64,000 nucleotides of DNA from Mycolicibacterium canariasense (GCF_002101555.1 NZ_LQOL01000038.1:179212-243211), one strand, 5' to 3'. Positions 1 to 10,447 are shown, numbered from the stretch's first letter. Made by a program: numbers and translations. The notes: a model not told the origin generated them from the sequence alone.

Positions 1-765
<765 letters not shown>

Positions 766-771
766 TAGGCT
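766..771 (+). promoter_or_regulatory. Candidate -10 element of the metC leader
   Basis: TAGGCT fits the mycobacterial SigA -10 pattern TANNNT. Transcription would start about 7-8 bases later, almost exactly at the first base of the riboswitch (779), which supports the call. No clear -35 hexamer is seen. Confidence 0.5.
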
Positions 772-778
772 TTGCATC

Positions 779-899
779 GGTCATGAGTGCCAGCACCAAG
801 CCCCGGCTTGCTGGCCGGCAACCCTCCAACCGCGGTGGGGTGCTCCGGGTGAAGACCAGGTTGTGTAGTCGAGAGCGGCTACCGGCAAGCGCGGGTCCG
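779..899 (+). ncRNA. SAM-IV riboswitch (S-adenosylmethionine sensor)
   Basis: The leader carries the conserved SAM-binding core (GCCAGC near 788, CCCCGGCTTGCTGGCCGGCA at 801-820, then the CAACC and GGGGTGCTCCGGGTGA blocks) in the arrangement of the SAM-IV class found upstream of mycobacterial metC. High SAM is expected to lower expression of the sulfhydrylase and acetyltransferase downstream. Directly after it, GTCCGT (895-900) can pair with ACGGAC (905-910), while the overlapping GGGTCC (893-898) can pair with GGACCC (911-916). These exclude each other and may be part of the expression platform. The ribosome site GGAGG at 929-933 is not obviously sequestered. Confidence 0.88.
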
Positions 900-943
900 T
901 GCTGACGGACGGACCCCCAGACACAGATGGAGGTTCGTTTCAC

Positions 944-2272
944 ATGAGCACGCTAGAAGACAAGCTCGCGAGCTGGTCCTTCGAGACCAAGCAGGTACAC
1001 GCCGGTCAGTCCCCCGACGCCGCGACCAATGCGCGGGCCCTGCCGATCTACCAGACCACTTCGTACACGTTCGACAGCACCGACCACGCCGCCGCGCTGT
1101 TCGGGCTGGCCGAGCCGGGCAACATCTACACCCGCATCGGCAATCCCACCACCGACGTCATCGAGCAGCGCGTCGCGGCACTGGAAGGCGGTGTCGCCGC
1201 CCTGTTCGTGTCCTCCGGGCAGGCGGCCGAGACGTTCGCCATCCTGAACCTGGCCTCGGCCGGTGATCACATCGTGTCCAGCCCGCGGCTCTACGGCGGC
1301 ACGTACAACCTGTTCCACTACTCGCTGCCCAAGCTCGGCATCGAGGTCAGCTTCGTCGACAACCCGGACGACCCGGAGTCCTGGCGCGCGGCGGTGCGGC
1401 CCAACACCAAGGCCTTCTTCGCCGAGACGATCTCCAACCCACAGATCGATGTGCTCGACATCCCCGCGGTGGCCGCGGTGGCGCACGACAGCGGCGTGCC
1501 GCTGATCGTCGACAACACCATCGCCACCCCGTACCTGATCCAGCCGATCGCACACGGCGCGGACATCGTCGTGCACTCGGCCACCAAGTACCTGGGCGGC
1601 CACGGTTCGGCAATCGCCGGTGTCATCGTCGACGGCGGCACTTTCGACTGGACCAACGGAGGTTTCCCCGGTTTCACCGAGCCGGACCCCAGCTATCACG
1701 GTGTGGTGTTCGCCGACCTCGGCGCACCGGCCTATGCGCTCAAGGCGCGGGTGCAGTTGCTGCGCGATTTGGGTAGTGCGCTGTCGCCGTTCAACGCTTT
1801 TCTCGTCGCGCAGGGATTGGAAACGCTGAGCCTGCGTGTTGAACGTCACGTGTCCAATGCACAGCGGGTGGCCGAGTATCTGGTCGAGCATCCCGACGTC
1901 ATCTCGGTCAACTATGCGGGTCTGCCCACCTCACCCTGGTACGAGGTGGGCCGCCGGATCGCCCCGAAGGGCACCGGCGCGGTGCTGGCCTTCGAGCTCG
2001 CCGGCGGTATCGCCGCAGGCAAGGCGTTCGTCGACGCGTTGACCCTGCACAGCCACGTCGCCAACATCGGTGACGTGCGCTCGCTGGTCATCCATCCCGC
2101 GTCCACCACCCACCAGCAGTTGACCCCGCAGGAGCAACTGACCACGGGTGTCACGCCGGGCCTGGTGCGGTTGGCCGTCGGCATCGAGGGCATCGACGAC
2201 ATCCTGGCCGATCTGGAACAGGGCTTCGCGGCGGCCCGGCAGGTGTTGTCCGACACGGTGGCGGCAGTGTGA
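944..2272 (+). CDS. metC: O-acetylhomoserine sulfhydrylase
   Basis: A 442-residue PLP enzyme that makes homocysteine from O-acetylhomoserine and sulfide. The N-terminus ([20 protein letters not shown]), the [15 protein letters not shown] block and the PLP-lysine motif [11 protein letters not shown] near residue 211 are typical of the Cys/Met-metabolism transsulfuration family. The start at 944 has TGGAGG 9-14 bases upstream; an upstream in-frame start at 899 would lie inside the riboswitch and is rejected. First gene of a three-gene operon: its stop overlaps metX in a GTGA. Named metC in mycobacteria; elsewhere the same enzyme is metY. SAM-regulated through the leader RNA. Confidence 0.95.
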   Translation: MSTLEDKLASWSFETKQVHAGQSPDAATNARALPIYQTTSYTFDSTDHAAALFGLAEPGNIYTRIGNPTTDVIEQRVAALEGGVAALFVSSGQAAETFAILNLASAGDHIVSSPRLYGGTYNLFHYSLPKLGIEVSFVDNPDDPESWRAAVRPNTKAFFAETISNPQIDVLDIPAVAAVAHDSGVPLIVDNTIATPYLIQPIAHGADIVVHSATKYLGGHGSAIAGVIVDGGTFDWTNGGFPGFTEPDPSYHGVVFADLGAPAYALKARVQLLRDLGSALSPFNAFLVAQGLETLSLRVERHVSNAQRVAEYLVEHPDVISVNYAGLPTSPWYEVGRRIAPKGTGAVLAFELAGGIAAGKAFVDALTLHSHVANIGDVRSLVIHPASTTHQQLTPQEQLTTGVTPGLVRLAVGIEGIDDILADLEQGFAAARQVLSDTVAAV

Positions 2273-3381
2273 CCGTGTCGGATACCCGCCCCGCCGTGTC
2301 CCTGCCGGCCGAAGGCGAGACCGCCCTCGTCGACATCGGCTCGCTGCCGCTGGAGAGCGGCGCGGTGCTCGATGATGTCACCATCGCCGTCCAGCGCTGG
2401 GGTGAGCTGTCCCCCGAGCGCGACAACGTCGTGATGGTGCTGCACGCCCTGACGGGTGACTCGCACGTGACCGGTCCGGCCGGCCCAGGCCATCCCACTC
2501 CTGGCTGGTGGGACGGTGTGGCCGGGCCGGGCGCCCCCATCGACACCGACCGCTGGTGCGCCATCTCGACCAACGTGCTCGGCGGCTGCCGCGGCTCCAC
2601 CGGCCCCAGCTCGCTGGCCAGGGACGGCCGTCCGTGGGGTTCACGGTTCCCGACCATCACCATCCGCGACCAGGTGAACGCCGATCTGGCGACGCTCGCC
2701 GCGCTGGGCATCACCCAGGTGGCGGCGGTGATCGGCGGTTCGATGGGCGGCGCCCGGGCGCTGGAATGGATCATCGGACACCCGGACACCGTGCGCACGG
2801 CACTGGTCCTGGCCGTCGGCGCGCGAGCGACCGCCGACCAGATCGGGACGCAGAGCAGCCAGGTGGCCGCCATCAAGGCGGACCCGAACTGGCAGGGCGG
2901 TGACTACCACGGCACCGGGCGCCCGCCCAGCGCCGGGATGGAGATCGCTCGGCGGTTCGCCCACCTGACGTATCGCGGTGAGACCGAACTGGATTCGCGG
3001 TTCGGCAACGACGTCCAGGGTGATGACGACGCCCGCTTCGCGATCGAGAGCTATTTGGAGTACCAGGGCGCGAAGCTGGTATCGCGGTTCGACGCGGGCA
3101 CCTACGTGGCGCTGACGGACGCGCTGTCCAGCCACGACGTCGGCCGCGGCCGGGGCGGGGTGGCCGCCGCGCTGGAGTCCTGCCAGGTGCCGGTGATCGT
3201 CGGGGGAATCACCTCCGATCGGCTGTATCCCATTCGTCTGCAACAGGAATTGGCCGACCTGCTACCCGGGTGCTCGGGGCTCAACGTCGTCGATTCGATC
3301 TACGGCCACGACGGCTTCCTGGTCGAGACCGACTCGGTGGGCGCCCTCATCCGGCAGACACTGAAGCTCGCATCGCAGTGA
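2269..3381 (+). CDS. metX: Homoserine O-acetyltransferase
   Basis: A 370-residue alpha/beta-hydrolase-fold acyltransferase that acetylates homoserine with acetyl-CoA, giving the substrate of the preceding gene. The nucleophile elbow GGSMGG lies near residue 158, and the late SDRLYPI and GHDGFL segments supply the catalytic Asp and His. The start is a GTG overlapping the metC stop (GTGA), indicating translational coupling. Mycobacterial annotations sometimes call it metA. Confidence 0.95.
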   Translation: MTVSDTRPAVSLPAEGETALVDIGSLPLESGAVLDDVTIAVQRWGELSPERDNVVMVLHALTGDSHVTGPAGPGHPTPGWWDGVAGPGAPIDTDRWCAISTNVLGGCRGSTGPSSLARDGRPWGSRFPTITIRDQVNADLATLAALGITQVAAVIGGSMGGARALEWIIGHPDTVRTALVLAVGARATADQIGTQSSQVAAIKADPNWQGGDYHGTGRPPSAGMEIARRFAHLTYRGETELDSRFGNDVQGDDDARFAIESYLEYQGAKLVSRFDAGTYVALTDALSSHDVGRGRGGVAAALESCQVPVIVGGITSDRLYPIRLQQELADLLPGCSGLNVVDSIYGHDGFLVETDSVGALIRQTLKLASQ

Positions 3382-4109
3382 GCGAGTCGACCCGGCCCCG
3401 GTCGCTGTCCTTCGGGGAGGAGGCCGCCGCTTACGAGCGCGGCCGCCCGTCCTATCCGCCGGAGGCGATCGACTGGCTGCTGCCGGCGGGCGCGCACACC
3501 GTGCTCGATCTGGGCGCCGGTACCGGCAAGCTGACCATCCGGCTGGCCGAACGCGGACTCGACGTGATCGCCGTCGACCCGATCCCGGAGATGCTGGAGG
3601 TGCTCACCGCCTCGCTGCCGGACACACCGGCACTGCTGGGGACGGCCGAGGAGATCCCGCTGGCCGACGACAGCGTGGATTCGGTGCTGGTGGCCCAGGC
3701 CTGGCATTGGTTCGACGCCGACCGTGCGGTCGCCGAGATCGCCCGGGTGCTGCGTCCCGGCGGCCGGCTCGGGCTGGTGTGGAACACCCGTGACGAACGG
3801 ATGGGTTGGGTGAAGGACCTCGGCCGCATCATCGGCCACGAGGACCACGCGCTGGAGCAGAAGGTGATCCTGCCCGAACCGTTCGTCGCGGTCGAGCGCG
3901 CGCATTTCGAATGGACGAGTTACCTGACCCCGCAAGCCCTCATCGATCTGGTGGCCTCGCGCAGCTACTGCATCACCTCACCGGCCGAGGTTCGCACCCG
4001 CACCCTGGACGAGGTCCGCGAGCTGTTGAGAACCCATCCGGCGCTGGCGAATACGACCGGCCTGGCATTGCCCTACGTGACGGTGGGTATCCGGGCGACG
4101 CTGGGCTGA
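3378..4109 (+). CDS. Class I SAM-dependent methyltransferase
   Basis: 243 residues starting at a GTG that overlaps the metX stop (GTGA). It begins [22 protein letters not shown], then the SAM-binding motif [13 protein letters not shown] near residue 45 and the motif [10 protein letters not shown]. This resembles the UbiE/Rv3342-like methyltransferases that close the met operon in mycobacteria. The substrate is unknown. Being third in a SAM-riboswitch operon, it is probably co-regulated with methionine synthesis. The 3' end overlaps the convergent monooxygenase gene by 37 bases. Confidence 0.82.
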   Translation: MSESTRPRSLSFGEEAAAYERGRPSYPPEAIDWLLPAGAHTVLDLGAGTGKLTIRLAERGLDVIAVDPIPEMLEVLTASLPDTPALLGTAEEIPLADDSVDSVLVAQAWHWFDADRAVAEIARVLRPGGRLGLVWNTRDERMGWVKDLGRIIGHEDHALEQKVILPEPFVAVERAHFEWTSYLTPQALIDLVASRSYCITSPAEVRTRTLDEVRELLRTHPALANTTGLALPYVTVGIRATLG

Positions 4110-5605
4110 CCGCACCAGCGCGCCACCGCTGCCGCCAAACCGTGCGCCGCTGCCGCGTCGATCGTGTCGGCTGCCCACGCGACGTAACCGTCGGGCCGCA
4201 GCAGCAGCGCGGCGGGCGCTGCCGCGCATCCGCCGGTCACCACGTACACCCGGTCCGGCAACCCCGTCACGGCGAGCACACCACCGGACAGGTCGAGCAG
4301 CACCGGCCGCGCCTCGTGCAGCAGGTCGGCGACCCGCCGGCCGTCGTCGAGGGTCAGGTCGGGCACCATCCGGCCGGCCAGCGGATGGTCGTCACCGACG
4401 TCGTAGCGCACATCGGACCCGGCCAGCAGCCCGGCGAGGTGGGCCGCCACCTCGGGTTCGGCCGCCAGCTCAGCGAAAAGTGTTCGCAGCGCGTCGACTT
4501 CGGGCCCGGGGGCGGCGAGCGCGAGCTGTGCCATCGAGTGCATCATCACCCGCTCCCCCACCGGATACCGCTCGCTGTGGTAGGTGTCCAGCAGGGCGTC
4601 GGCCGCCCAGCCGTTGACCACCGCGGCCAGTTTCCACCCCAGGTTGACCGCATCCTGCATGCCGAGGTTCAGGCCGGGGCCACCCATCGGCGAATGCACG
4701 TGCGCCGCATCGCCGAGCAGCAGCACCCGGCCCACCCGGTAGCGCTGCGCCTGGCGGCTGTTGATGCCGTCGAGCCGGCGCAGGGCATGCGCGCCGGCCT
4801 TTCTCGGCGCTTCCAGCGGAACGTCGACGCCGAGGATGCGGCGCAGGCTGCACCGGAGCTCGTCCAGCGAGACGGGACCGTCGGCGCCGCCGACGGTCCA
4901 GCCGTATTCGACGGTGCCCACCATCGGCCGGTCCGGCTCCAGCGGGAACACCACGGTCGAGCCGCGCTCGAACCTGCTGTAACCGAAGGGCAGCAACCCG
5001 AAACCCGGCAGGTCGTAACCGCGGCCGGGCACCAGCAGATTCTCGGCCAGGTGCACGTGAGCGATCCGGCTGACGATGTCGGAGGTGTGGCCGGTGAACT
5101 CGACGCCGAGGTTCTTGCGCACCATGCTGCGGCCGCCGTCGGCGCCGACCAGGTATTCGGCGGTCAGCTCATAGCGGCGACCGTCCGCGTGCACGGTAGC
5201 GGTGACCACGTCGTCGGTCTGCCGGAAATCAGCGAGGGCGTGACCCCACCGGATGTCCACCCCCAGATCGCGAGCCCGCCGTTCCAGCAAGCGCACCAAC
5301 CGAGGTTGCGGGACCAACAAGGCGTACATCGGGTTACCTTGCAACCCAAGGAAGCTCAGCGACATCCCGGCGAACATCCAGCCCGGGGAAGGCGTCGGCG
5401 GACCATCCTCGCCGCCGAACGCGTGATAGAGGCCGCGCATGTCCAGTTGGCGGATCACCTGGCCGACGAGCCCGTTGGCCTTCGGTTCGGCGCTGGGTCC
5501 GGGCAGCTGGTCCAGCACCACCGCACGCACACCCGCCAGCGCCAGTTCGCAGGCCAGCAGCAGACCGTTGGGGCCAGCGCCCGCGATCACCACCGGCTCA
5601 GCCAT
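4073..5605 (-). CDS. FAD-dependent aromatic-type monooxygenase
   Basis: A 510-residue flavoprotein of the p-hydroxybenzoate hydroxylase / rifampicin monooxygenase group. Visible are the dinucleotide-binding GAGPNG at residues 8-13, GADGGRSMVR near 157, and the FAD-ribityl motif GDAAHVHSPMGGPG near 295, followed by a C-terminal thioredoxin-like region typical of the larger members. It would hydroxylate an aromatic or polyketide substrate using NAD(P)H and O2. It is the second gene of a TetR-monooxygenase operon, overlapping the regulator by 8 bases, so it is probably induced by its own substrate. The substrate cannot be read from sequence. Confidence 0.88.
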   Translation of the reverse strand: MAEPVVIAGAGPNGLLLACELALAGVRAVVLDQLPGPSAEPKANGLVGQVIRQLDMRGLYHAFGGEDGPPTPSPGWMFAGMSLSFLGLQGNPMYALLVPQPRLVRLLERRARDLGVDIRWGHALADFRQTDDVVTATVHADGRRYELTAEYLVGADGGRSMVRKNLGVEFTGHTSDIVSRIAHVHLAENLLVPGRGYDLPGFGLLPFGYSRFERGSTVVFPLEPDRPMVGTVEYGWTVGGADGPVSLDELRCSLRRILGVDVPLEAPRKAGAHALRRLDGINSRQAQRYRVGRVLLLGDAAHVHSPMGGPGLNLGMQDAVNLGWKLAAVVNGWAADALLDTYHSERYPVGERVMMHSMAQLALAAPGPEVDALRTLFAELAAEPEVAAHLAGLLAGSDVRYDVGDDHPLAGRMVPDLTLDDGRRVADLLHEARPVLLDLSGGVLAVTGLPDRVYVVTGGCAAAPAALLLRPDGYVAWAADTIDAAAAHGLAAAVARWCGQPSVARIPTVT

Positions 5606-6221
5606 GGCCGGTCCCCGGTTCGGCCAGGCCGGCGGCGACGGCCGCGAATCCCCGTCGCAGTAACTGCGGGAAGGCGACCGGCGGGTCGGCCTTCGTGTAG
5701 GCGTCGGCGGCCGCGTCGCCGACGGCGTGCACCACCCCGGCGACCAGCCGCGGGTACATGTCGGTCTCCGGGTCGGTACCGGTGCGTTCGGCGATCACCG
5801 CGATCCATTCCTCGAGCAACGCCCTACCCACGGCGCCGCGAATCTCGGGACTCATCAACAGTTTCCGGACCTCGACGAGTTCTTCGCGGGTGGGCACACC
5901 GGATTCAGGCCCAGCCTCGGCGAGATCCTGCTCCAGCGGGAGCAGCACGGATTCGGTGATCGCCGTCCACAGCGGTTCGCCGGCCGGGCGGGCTCGAAGC
6001 TCGGCGATGCTGCGGCGCAACCGCTCGGTCTGCCGGTAGGCCAGCGCCTCGTACTTGCCGGTGAAGTAGTTGTTGAAGGTGCGCAGCGACACCCCGGCCA
6101 GCCGGGCGATGTCCTCGCGGGTGACGTTCTCCAGACCGTGCCGGAAGGTCAGTTCCAGCGCGGCGTCGCTCAGCGCCCGGCGGGTGTCGAGCTTCTTGCG
6201 TTCACGCAATCCGGCTGCCAT
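5598..6221 (-). CDS. TetR-family repressor of the adjacent monooxygenase
   Basis: 207 residues from the ATG at 6221 (MAAGLRERKKLDTRRALSDA). The N-terminal helix-turn-helix is VTREDIARLAGVSLRTFNNYF, the typical TetR fold opening; the C-terminal ligand domain is unassigned. Starts further upstream would run through the operator and are rejected. The gene overlaps the monooxygenase downstream and has a perfect palindrome 20 bases upstream of its start, so autoregulation is likely. Confidence 0.88.
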   Translation of the reverse strand: MAAGLRERKKLDTRRALSDAALELTFRHGLENVTREDIARLAGVSLRTFNNYFTGKYEALAYRQTERLRRSIAELRARPAGEPLWTAITESVLLPLEQDLAEAGPESGVPTREELVEVRKLLMSPEIRGAVGRALLEEWIAVIAERTGTDPETDMYPRLVAGVVHAVGDAAADAYTKADPPVAFPQLLRRGFAAVAAGLAEPGTGHG

Positions 6222-6240
6222 GTCGCCAGCGTACATATTT

Positions 6241-6255
6241 TTGCCCGCCGGGCAA
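6241..6255. promoter_or_regulatory. TetR operator palindrome
   Basis: TTGCCCGCCGGGCAA is a perfect 15-base inverted repeat (7+1+7) immediately upstream of the TetR gene at 6221 and just past the end of the sugar operon at 6271. It is the likely binding site of that repressor. Confidence 0.65.
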
Positions 6256-6270
6256 GTTTCTCCGGAAGGG

Positions 6271-7359
6271 CTACAGCGCGACGCGTTCCCGGTCGCGCCG
6301 GGCGACTCCGGTCTGAGCATCGAAGAAATGCGTCCGTTCCGGTGGCAGCACCAGGCCGATGTCGGTGCCCGGCGCCAGCACGGTATCGGCGGGTGCCTGC
6401 GCGATCACCCGGGTCTGTTCGTCACCGGTGCCGACGACCGTGGTCACCAGTACGTGACTGCCCAAGGGTTCGACGAAGTCGACACGAGCCGCCAACATGC
6501 CGGCTGCCCACTGCCGATGCACCTGCAGGTGCTCGGGTCGCACCCCCACGGTGACCGGACCGTCCGCCGACCCCGCCGGCGCCACCTCGGCCCCACCGAT
6601 GTGCAGCAGGCCGGACCGGATCACCCCCGGCATCAGGTTCATCGGCGGGCTGCCCATGAACGCCGCGACGAAGGTGTTGGCCGGCCGGTTGTAGATATCG
6701 TCGGTGGTGCCGATCTGCTGCACCTCGCCCTCGGACATCACGCACAGCCGGTCCCCCAGCGTCATCGCCTCCACCTGGTCATGGGTGACGTAGATGGAGG
6801 TCACCGGAACCTCTCGGTGCAGGCGCTTGAGGTCACCGCGAACCTGGTTGCGCAACTTGGCATCCAGATTCGACAGCGGCTCGTCGAGCAGGAACGCCTG
6901 CGGTTGCCGCACCAGCGCCCGGCCCATCGCCACCCGCTGCCGCTGGCCGCCCGACAGCTGCCCCGGCTTGCGGTCAAGAAGCGCGGTGATCTGCAACAGT
7001 TCTGCCGTTTCCCGCACCCTGCGGTCGATTTCGGCGCGCGGGGTGCGACGCTGCCGCAGTCCGTACGCGAGGTTGCGGTACACCGACATGTGCGGGTAGA
7101 GCGCGTAGTTCTGGAACACCATCGCGATATCCCGCTGGCCCGGGGTGAGATCGTTGACGACGGTGCCGCCGATCCGGATTTCACCGGAGGAGGGTTTGTC
7201 GAGTCCGGCCAACATCCGCAGCGCGGTGCTCTTACCGCAACCCGACGGCCCGACCAGGATCAGGAATTCCCCGTCGGCCACCGTGAGGTTCAGCCCCTTG
7301 AGGGCATGCACACCGCCGGGGAATCGGCGGCTCACATCACGGAACTCTACTTCTGCCAC
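6271..7359 (-). CDS. Sugar ABC transporter ATPase (UgpC/MsmK/SugC type)
   Basis: A 362-residue ATPase of the carbohydrate CUT1 class: Walker A GPSGCGKST near residue 38, signature LSGGQRQRVAMGRA near 133, Walker B FLLDEPLSNLDA near 155, H-loop region YVTHDQVEAMTLGDR, and a C-terminal TOBE-like domain (GVRPEHL). It powers the two permeases encoded directly upstream (3-base gap). Last gene of the ten-gene operon that begins at 17173. Confidence 0.93.
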   Translation of the reverse strand: MAEVEFRDVSRRFPGGVHALKGLNLTVADGEFLILVGPSGCGKSTALRMLAGLDKPSSGEIRIGGTVVNDLTPGQRDIAMVFQNYALYPHMSVYRNLAYGLRQRRTPRAEIDRRVRETAELLQITALLDRKPGQLSGGQRQRVAMGRALVRQPQAFLLDEPLSNLDAKLRNQVRGDLKRLHREVPVTSIYVTHDQVEAMTLGDRLCVMSEGEVQQIGTTDDIYNRPANTFVAAFMGSPPMNLMPGVIRSGLLHIGGAEVAPAGSADGPVTVGVRPEHLQVHRQWAAGMLAARVDFVEPLGSHVLVTTVVGTGDEQTRVIAQAPADTVLAPGTDIGLVLPPERTHFFDAQTGVARRDRERVAL

Positions 7360-7362
7360 CGC

Positions 7363-8271
7363 TCATCCCTTCAGTCCGGTGCTGGCCACCGATTGCACGA
7401 AATACCGTTGCGCGCCGACGAAGACCAGCAGCATCGGCAACAGGCTCATCACGTTGGCCGCCATCAGCAGCGGCCACTTCACCCGATGCGCTCCCTGGAA
7501 ATAGCTCAGCCCCAACGGAATCGTCATCTGATCCTGAGAGGTGATCACGATCAACGGCCACAGGAAGTCATTCCAGGAAGTGAGCACCGTCAGGGCCGCC
7601 AGGGTCGACAATGCCGGCAGCGACAGCGGTAGCACGATCTTGAACAGCACCCCCAGTCGCGAGGTCCCGTCCACCCGCGCCGCCTCCTCCAGCTCCACCG
7701 GTACCGTCTGGAAGAACTGCCGCAGGAAGAAGATCCCGAAGGCGGTGGCCAGATTGGGCAGCATCAACGCCCCGATGTGGTCGATGCCCAGGCCGGCCCA
7801 CACGTTGTCGCCGAACCATTTGACGATGAGGAAGACGGGGATCATGGTGACCTGGAACGGCACCATCAGCGTGGCCATCAATGTCACGAAAAGCGCACCG
7901 CGGCCCAGGAACCGGACCCGCGCGAAGGCGTAGCCGGCCAGACTGCAGACGACGAGGTTGCTCACCAGCACCACCGCGGTGACCATGACACTGTTGGCGA
8001 AGAAGTGACCGAACGGCGCCGCGGACCAAGCCTCGGCGTAGTTCTCGAACCTCGGGCTCTCGGGCACCAGCACCGGCGGGAAGCGGTTGGCCTCCCCCTC
8101 GGTCTCCAGCGACGTGACGACCATCCACAGCAGCGGAACGAGCAGCAGGAAGGTCAGCGGAATGAGCACCAGGTGCCACGGGCTGAACGGCAGCCGCAAT
8201 CGCCGGCGCACCGGCGCCGGATCCGGTTGCCGCGCCGGGGCTGACGCGGGGCGGGACTGGATCGCGGTCAT
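7363..8271 (-). CDS. Sugar ABC transporter permease (MalG/UgpE type)
   Basis: 302 residues, about six membrane helices, with the cytoplasmic EAA loop EEAARVDGTSRLG near residue 195 that docks to the ATPase. The start at 8271 overlaps the stop of the first permease (ATGA); upstream in-frame starts lie inside that gene. The N-terminal ~30 residues are Pro/Arg-rich and precede the first helix (LVLIPLTFLLLVPLLW). Confidence 0.92.
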   Translation of the reverse strand: MTAIQSRPASAPARQPDPAPVRRRLRLPFSPWHLVLIPLTFLLLVPLLWMVVTSLETEGEANRFPPVLVPESPRFENYAEAWSAAPFGHFFANSVMVTAVVLVSNLVVCSLAGYAFARVRFLGRGALFVTLMATLMVPFQVTMIPVFLIVKWFGDNVWAGLGIDHIGALMLPNLATAFGIFFLRQFFQTVPVELEEAARVDGTSRLGVLFKIVLPLSLPALSTLAALTVLTSWNDFLWPLIVITSQDQMTIPLGLSYFQGAHRVKWPLLMAANVMSLLPMLLVFVGAQRYFVQSVASTGLKG

Positions 8272-9158
8272 GAGGCGTACACGTGCTTGCGCGCGAGTCG
8301 GAACTGGATCGCGGTGATCACCAGGATGACCACGAACAGCGCGTAGGCCATCGCCGCGGCGTAACCGGCGTCGAACTGCACGAAGGCCCGGTCCCACAGG
8401 TAATAGACGATGACGGTGGTCGCCCGCAGCGGCCCGCCCCGCGTGGTGGCGTAGACCTCGTCGAACAACTGCAGTGCGTTGATGGTCAGCCAGACGACCA
8501 GGAACAGGTTCGCCGGGCCGAGCAACGGCACCGTGATGGTGCGGAACCGGGTGAACGCGCTCGCCCCGTCGATCGCCGCCGCCTCGTGCAGTTCAGCCGG
8601 AACTCCCTGCAGCGCAGCCAGGTACACGATGACCGAGAATCCGGTCCAGCCCCAGATCGTCATCGCCACGATCACGTACATCGCCTGCGCCGGGGAGGCC
8701 AGGAACGGTTGGGACGGGGCGCCGACGGCGTTCAGCGCCGCATTCACCAGCCCGTAGTCCCGGTCGGTGAGCCACAGGAAGATGATGCCCTGCGAGATGG
8801 TCGAAACCGCCATCGTGATGTAGGCGGCCGTGCGGTACACCGCGATGAAACGCAACGGGCGGTTGAGCGCTGCTGCTACCAACAACCCGACCAGCATCGT
8901 GCCGGGCACGAACAGCGCGGTGTAGACGATGGTGTGCTTGATCGCCTCGACGAATACCGGGTCCTGCGCCAGCTTGCGGTAGTTGTCCAGCCCCACCCAC
9001 GGCGTCTCCGGCGTGAGCAGATCCGAGTGCTGAAACGACAGCACCAGCGACATCAGCACCGGCAGCAGACCGAAGACTCCGATGAGTGCCGCCGCCGGGC
9101 TCACCAGCATCCAGCCCGCCGCGCTGTCCGAATGCCGTAGCCGAAGCAGGGTCATCAC
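8268..9158 (-). CDS. Sugar ABC transporter permease (MalF/UgpA type)
   Basis: A 296-residue integral membrane subunit with about six helices. The EAA loop reads EAAAIDGASAFTRFRTITVP near residue 190. It begins 8 bases after the stop of the lipoprotein gene and overlaps the second permease. It forms the membrane channel of the importer with the 7363-8271 product. Confidence 0.92.
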   Translation of the reverse strand: MMTLLRLRHSDSAAGWMLVSPAAALIGVFGLLPVLMSLVLSFQHSDLLTPETPWVGLDNYRKLAQDPVFVEAIKHTIVYTALFVPGTMLVGLLVAAALNRPLRFIAVYRTAAYITMAVSTISQGIIFLWLTDRDYGLVNAALNAVGAPSQPFLASPAQAMYVIVAMTIWGWTGFSVIVYLAALQGVPAELHEAAAIDGASAFTRFRTITVPLLGPANLFLVVWLTINALQLFDEVYATTRGGPLRATTVIVYYLWDRAFVQFDAGYAAAMAYALFVVILVITAIQFRLARKHVYAS

Positions 9159-9166
9159 CGCAGCCG

Positions 9167-10447
9167 CTACTTCCCGGCGAGCGCCGTGTCGGCGGCCTGG
9201 GCCGCGGCGTTCAGGGCGGCCGCGGGTTGATCCTTGCCGAGCATGACCGACACGACGGCCTGTCCCAGCGCCTCGGAAATGGCCGGATACTGCTCGACGG
9301 CCGGCCTGACCTTACGCACGTTGGCCAAGTTCTCCACGAAGGTGGCACTGCCGTCGAGCTTTTCGTTCAGTTGCTGACGGAATGCCGGATCCTGGCCGAC
9401 GGACAGCCGGGTGGGCAGGTCACCGGTGCCCAGCGAGAACGTCTTGACCTGCTCGGGCGCGGTCAACCATCGGACGAAATCGGTTGCCGCCCGCTTGCGC
9501 CGGTCGCCGTTGTCGAACACCACCCAATTGTCCGGGCCGGAGATCGTCTGGTGCGCACCGGCCGAGCCGGCGAACGTGGGCATCACCTGGACGCCGTACT
9601 CGATATCGGAAAGCTGACTCAGATCCCATGGGCCGGTGACGAGCATCGCGACCTTACCGCTGTTCATCAGTTTGGGGCCGTTCTCGTTGGTGGTGTCCAG
9701 GTACAGCGACTTGTCGGTGACCGCCATCTGCTGCAGCACCGTCAGTGCGCGCGCACCGGATTCGGAGTTGAACGCGGCGTGCTGATGGTCGGCGGTCAGG
9801 ATGTCGCCGCCGGCCTCCCACAGCATCGGAATGTAGTGCCAAACGGTGTCTTCGCTGCCGTCGGCGGGGATCAGCCAGCCGTACTGCCCCTTGGCCGGAT
9901 CGGTCAGTTTCGCAGCCGCCGAGCGGAAGTCATCCCAGGTCCATTTCGGGCTCGGGGGTGCGACGCCGGCGTCGGCGAAGAGCTTCTTGTTGTAGACGAT
10001 GGCCAGATTGTCCACCAGGGCGGGGACACCGACGATCTTGTCGCCCACGGTCGCGGCCTCCCGTTCGGCCGGATAGAAGTCCTGCCAGTTCCACTCCGGC
10101 TGGGACACCACCGAGGACATGTCGACGACCTGCGGGATCTTGGCGATGTTGGGCGACCACGAGCCGAACATGTAGGCGACATCGGGGGCACTGCCGCCCC
10201 GCACCGCGGTGAGCACCTTCTGCAACACCAGATCGTTGCTGGAGTACAGCTCACTGACCTTCACGTCGGGATGCTCCTTGTTGTACCGGTCGATCAGGCT
10301 CTTGAAGACCTCGCCTTCGGTGTCCTGATAACCGTGCCACACCGCGATCTCGATGGGGCCCGCCGACGACGAACCCCCACCGCCGCACGCGGCCAGCAGA
10401 CAGGTGAGGACGACAACCATTGCGATGCACAGCCGGTGTCGGATCAC
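9167..10447 (-). CDS. Extracellular sugar-binding lipoprotein of the ABC importer
   Basis: A type-1 solute-binding protein of about 426 residues. The signal peptide ends in the lipobox LLAAC, with the lipidated Cys at residue 21, followed by GGGGSSS. The mature part starts IEIAVWHGYQDTEGEVFKSL, typical of CUT1 binding proteins. The start is a GTG at 10447 because AGGAG lies 8 bases upstream; a GTG three codons earlier would sit only one base from that site. It probably captures the oligosaccharide or amino-sugar for the permeases downstream. Confidence 0.9.
   Translation of the reverse strand: MIRHRLCIAMVVVLTCLLAACGGGGSSSAGPIEIAVWHGYQDTEGEVFKSLIDRYNKEHPDVKVSELYSSNDLVLQKVLTAVRGGSAPDVAYMFGSWSPNIAKIPQVVDMSSVVSQPEWNWQDFYPAEREAATVGDKIVGVPALVDNLAIVYNKKLFADAGVAPPSPKWTWDDFRSAAAKLTDPAKGQYGWLIPADGSEDTVWHYIPMLWEAGGDILTADHQHAAFNSESGARALTVLQQMAVTDKSLYLDTTNENGPKLMNSGKVAMLVTGPWDLSQLSDIEYGVQVMPTFAGSAGAHQTISGPDNWVVFDNGDRRKRAATDFVRWLTAPEQVKTFSLGTGDLPTRLSVGQDPAFRQQLNEKLDGSATFVENLANVRKVRPAVEQYPAISEALGQAVVSVMLGKDQPAAALNAAAQAADTALAGK

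Noticed and set aside
3806..5959. Very long plus-strand open frame opposite the monooxygenase and TetR genes
   Set aside because: The codons are a mirror of the strongly supported minus-strand genes, and the product is low-complexity Arg/Gly/His-rich with no motif. High-GC DNA leaves antisense frames open.
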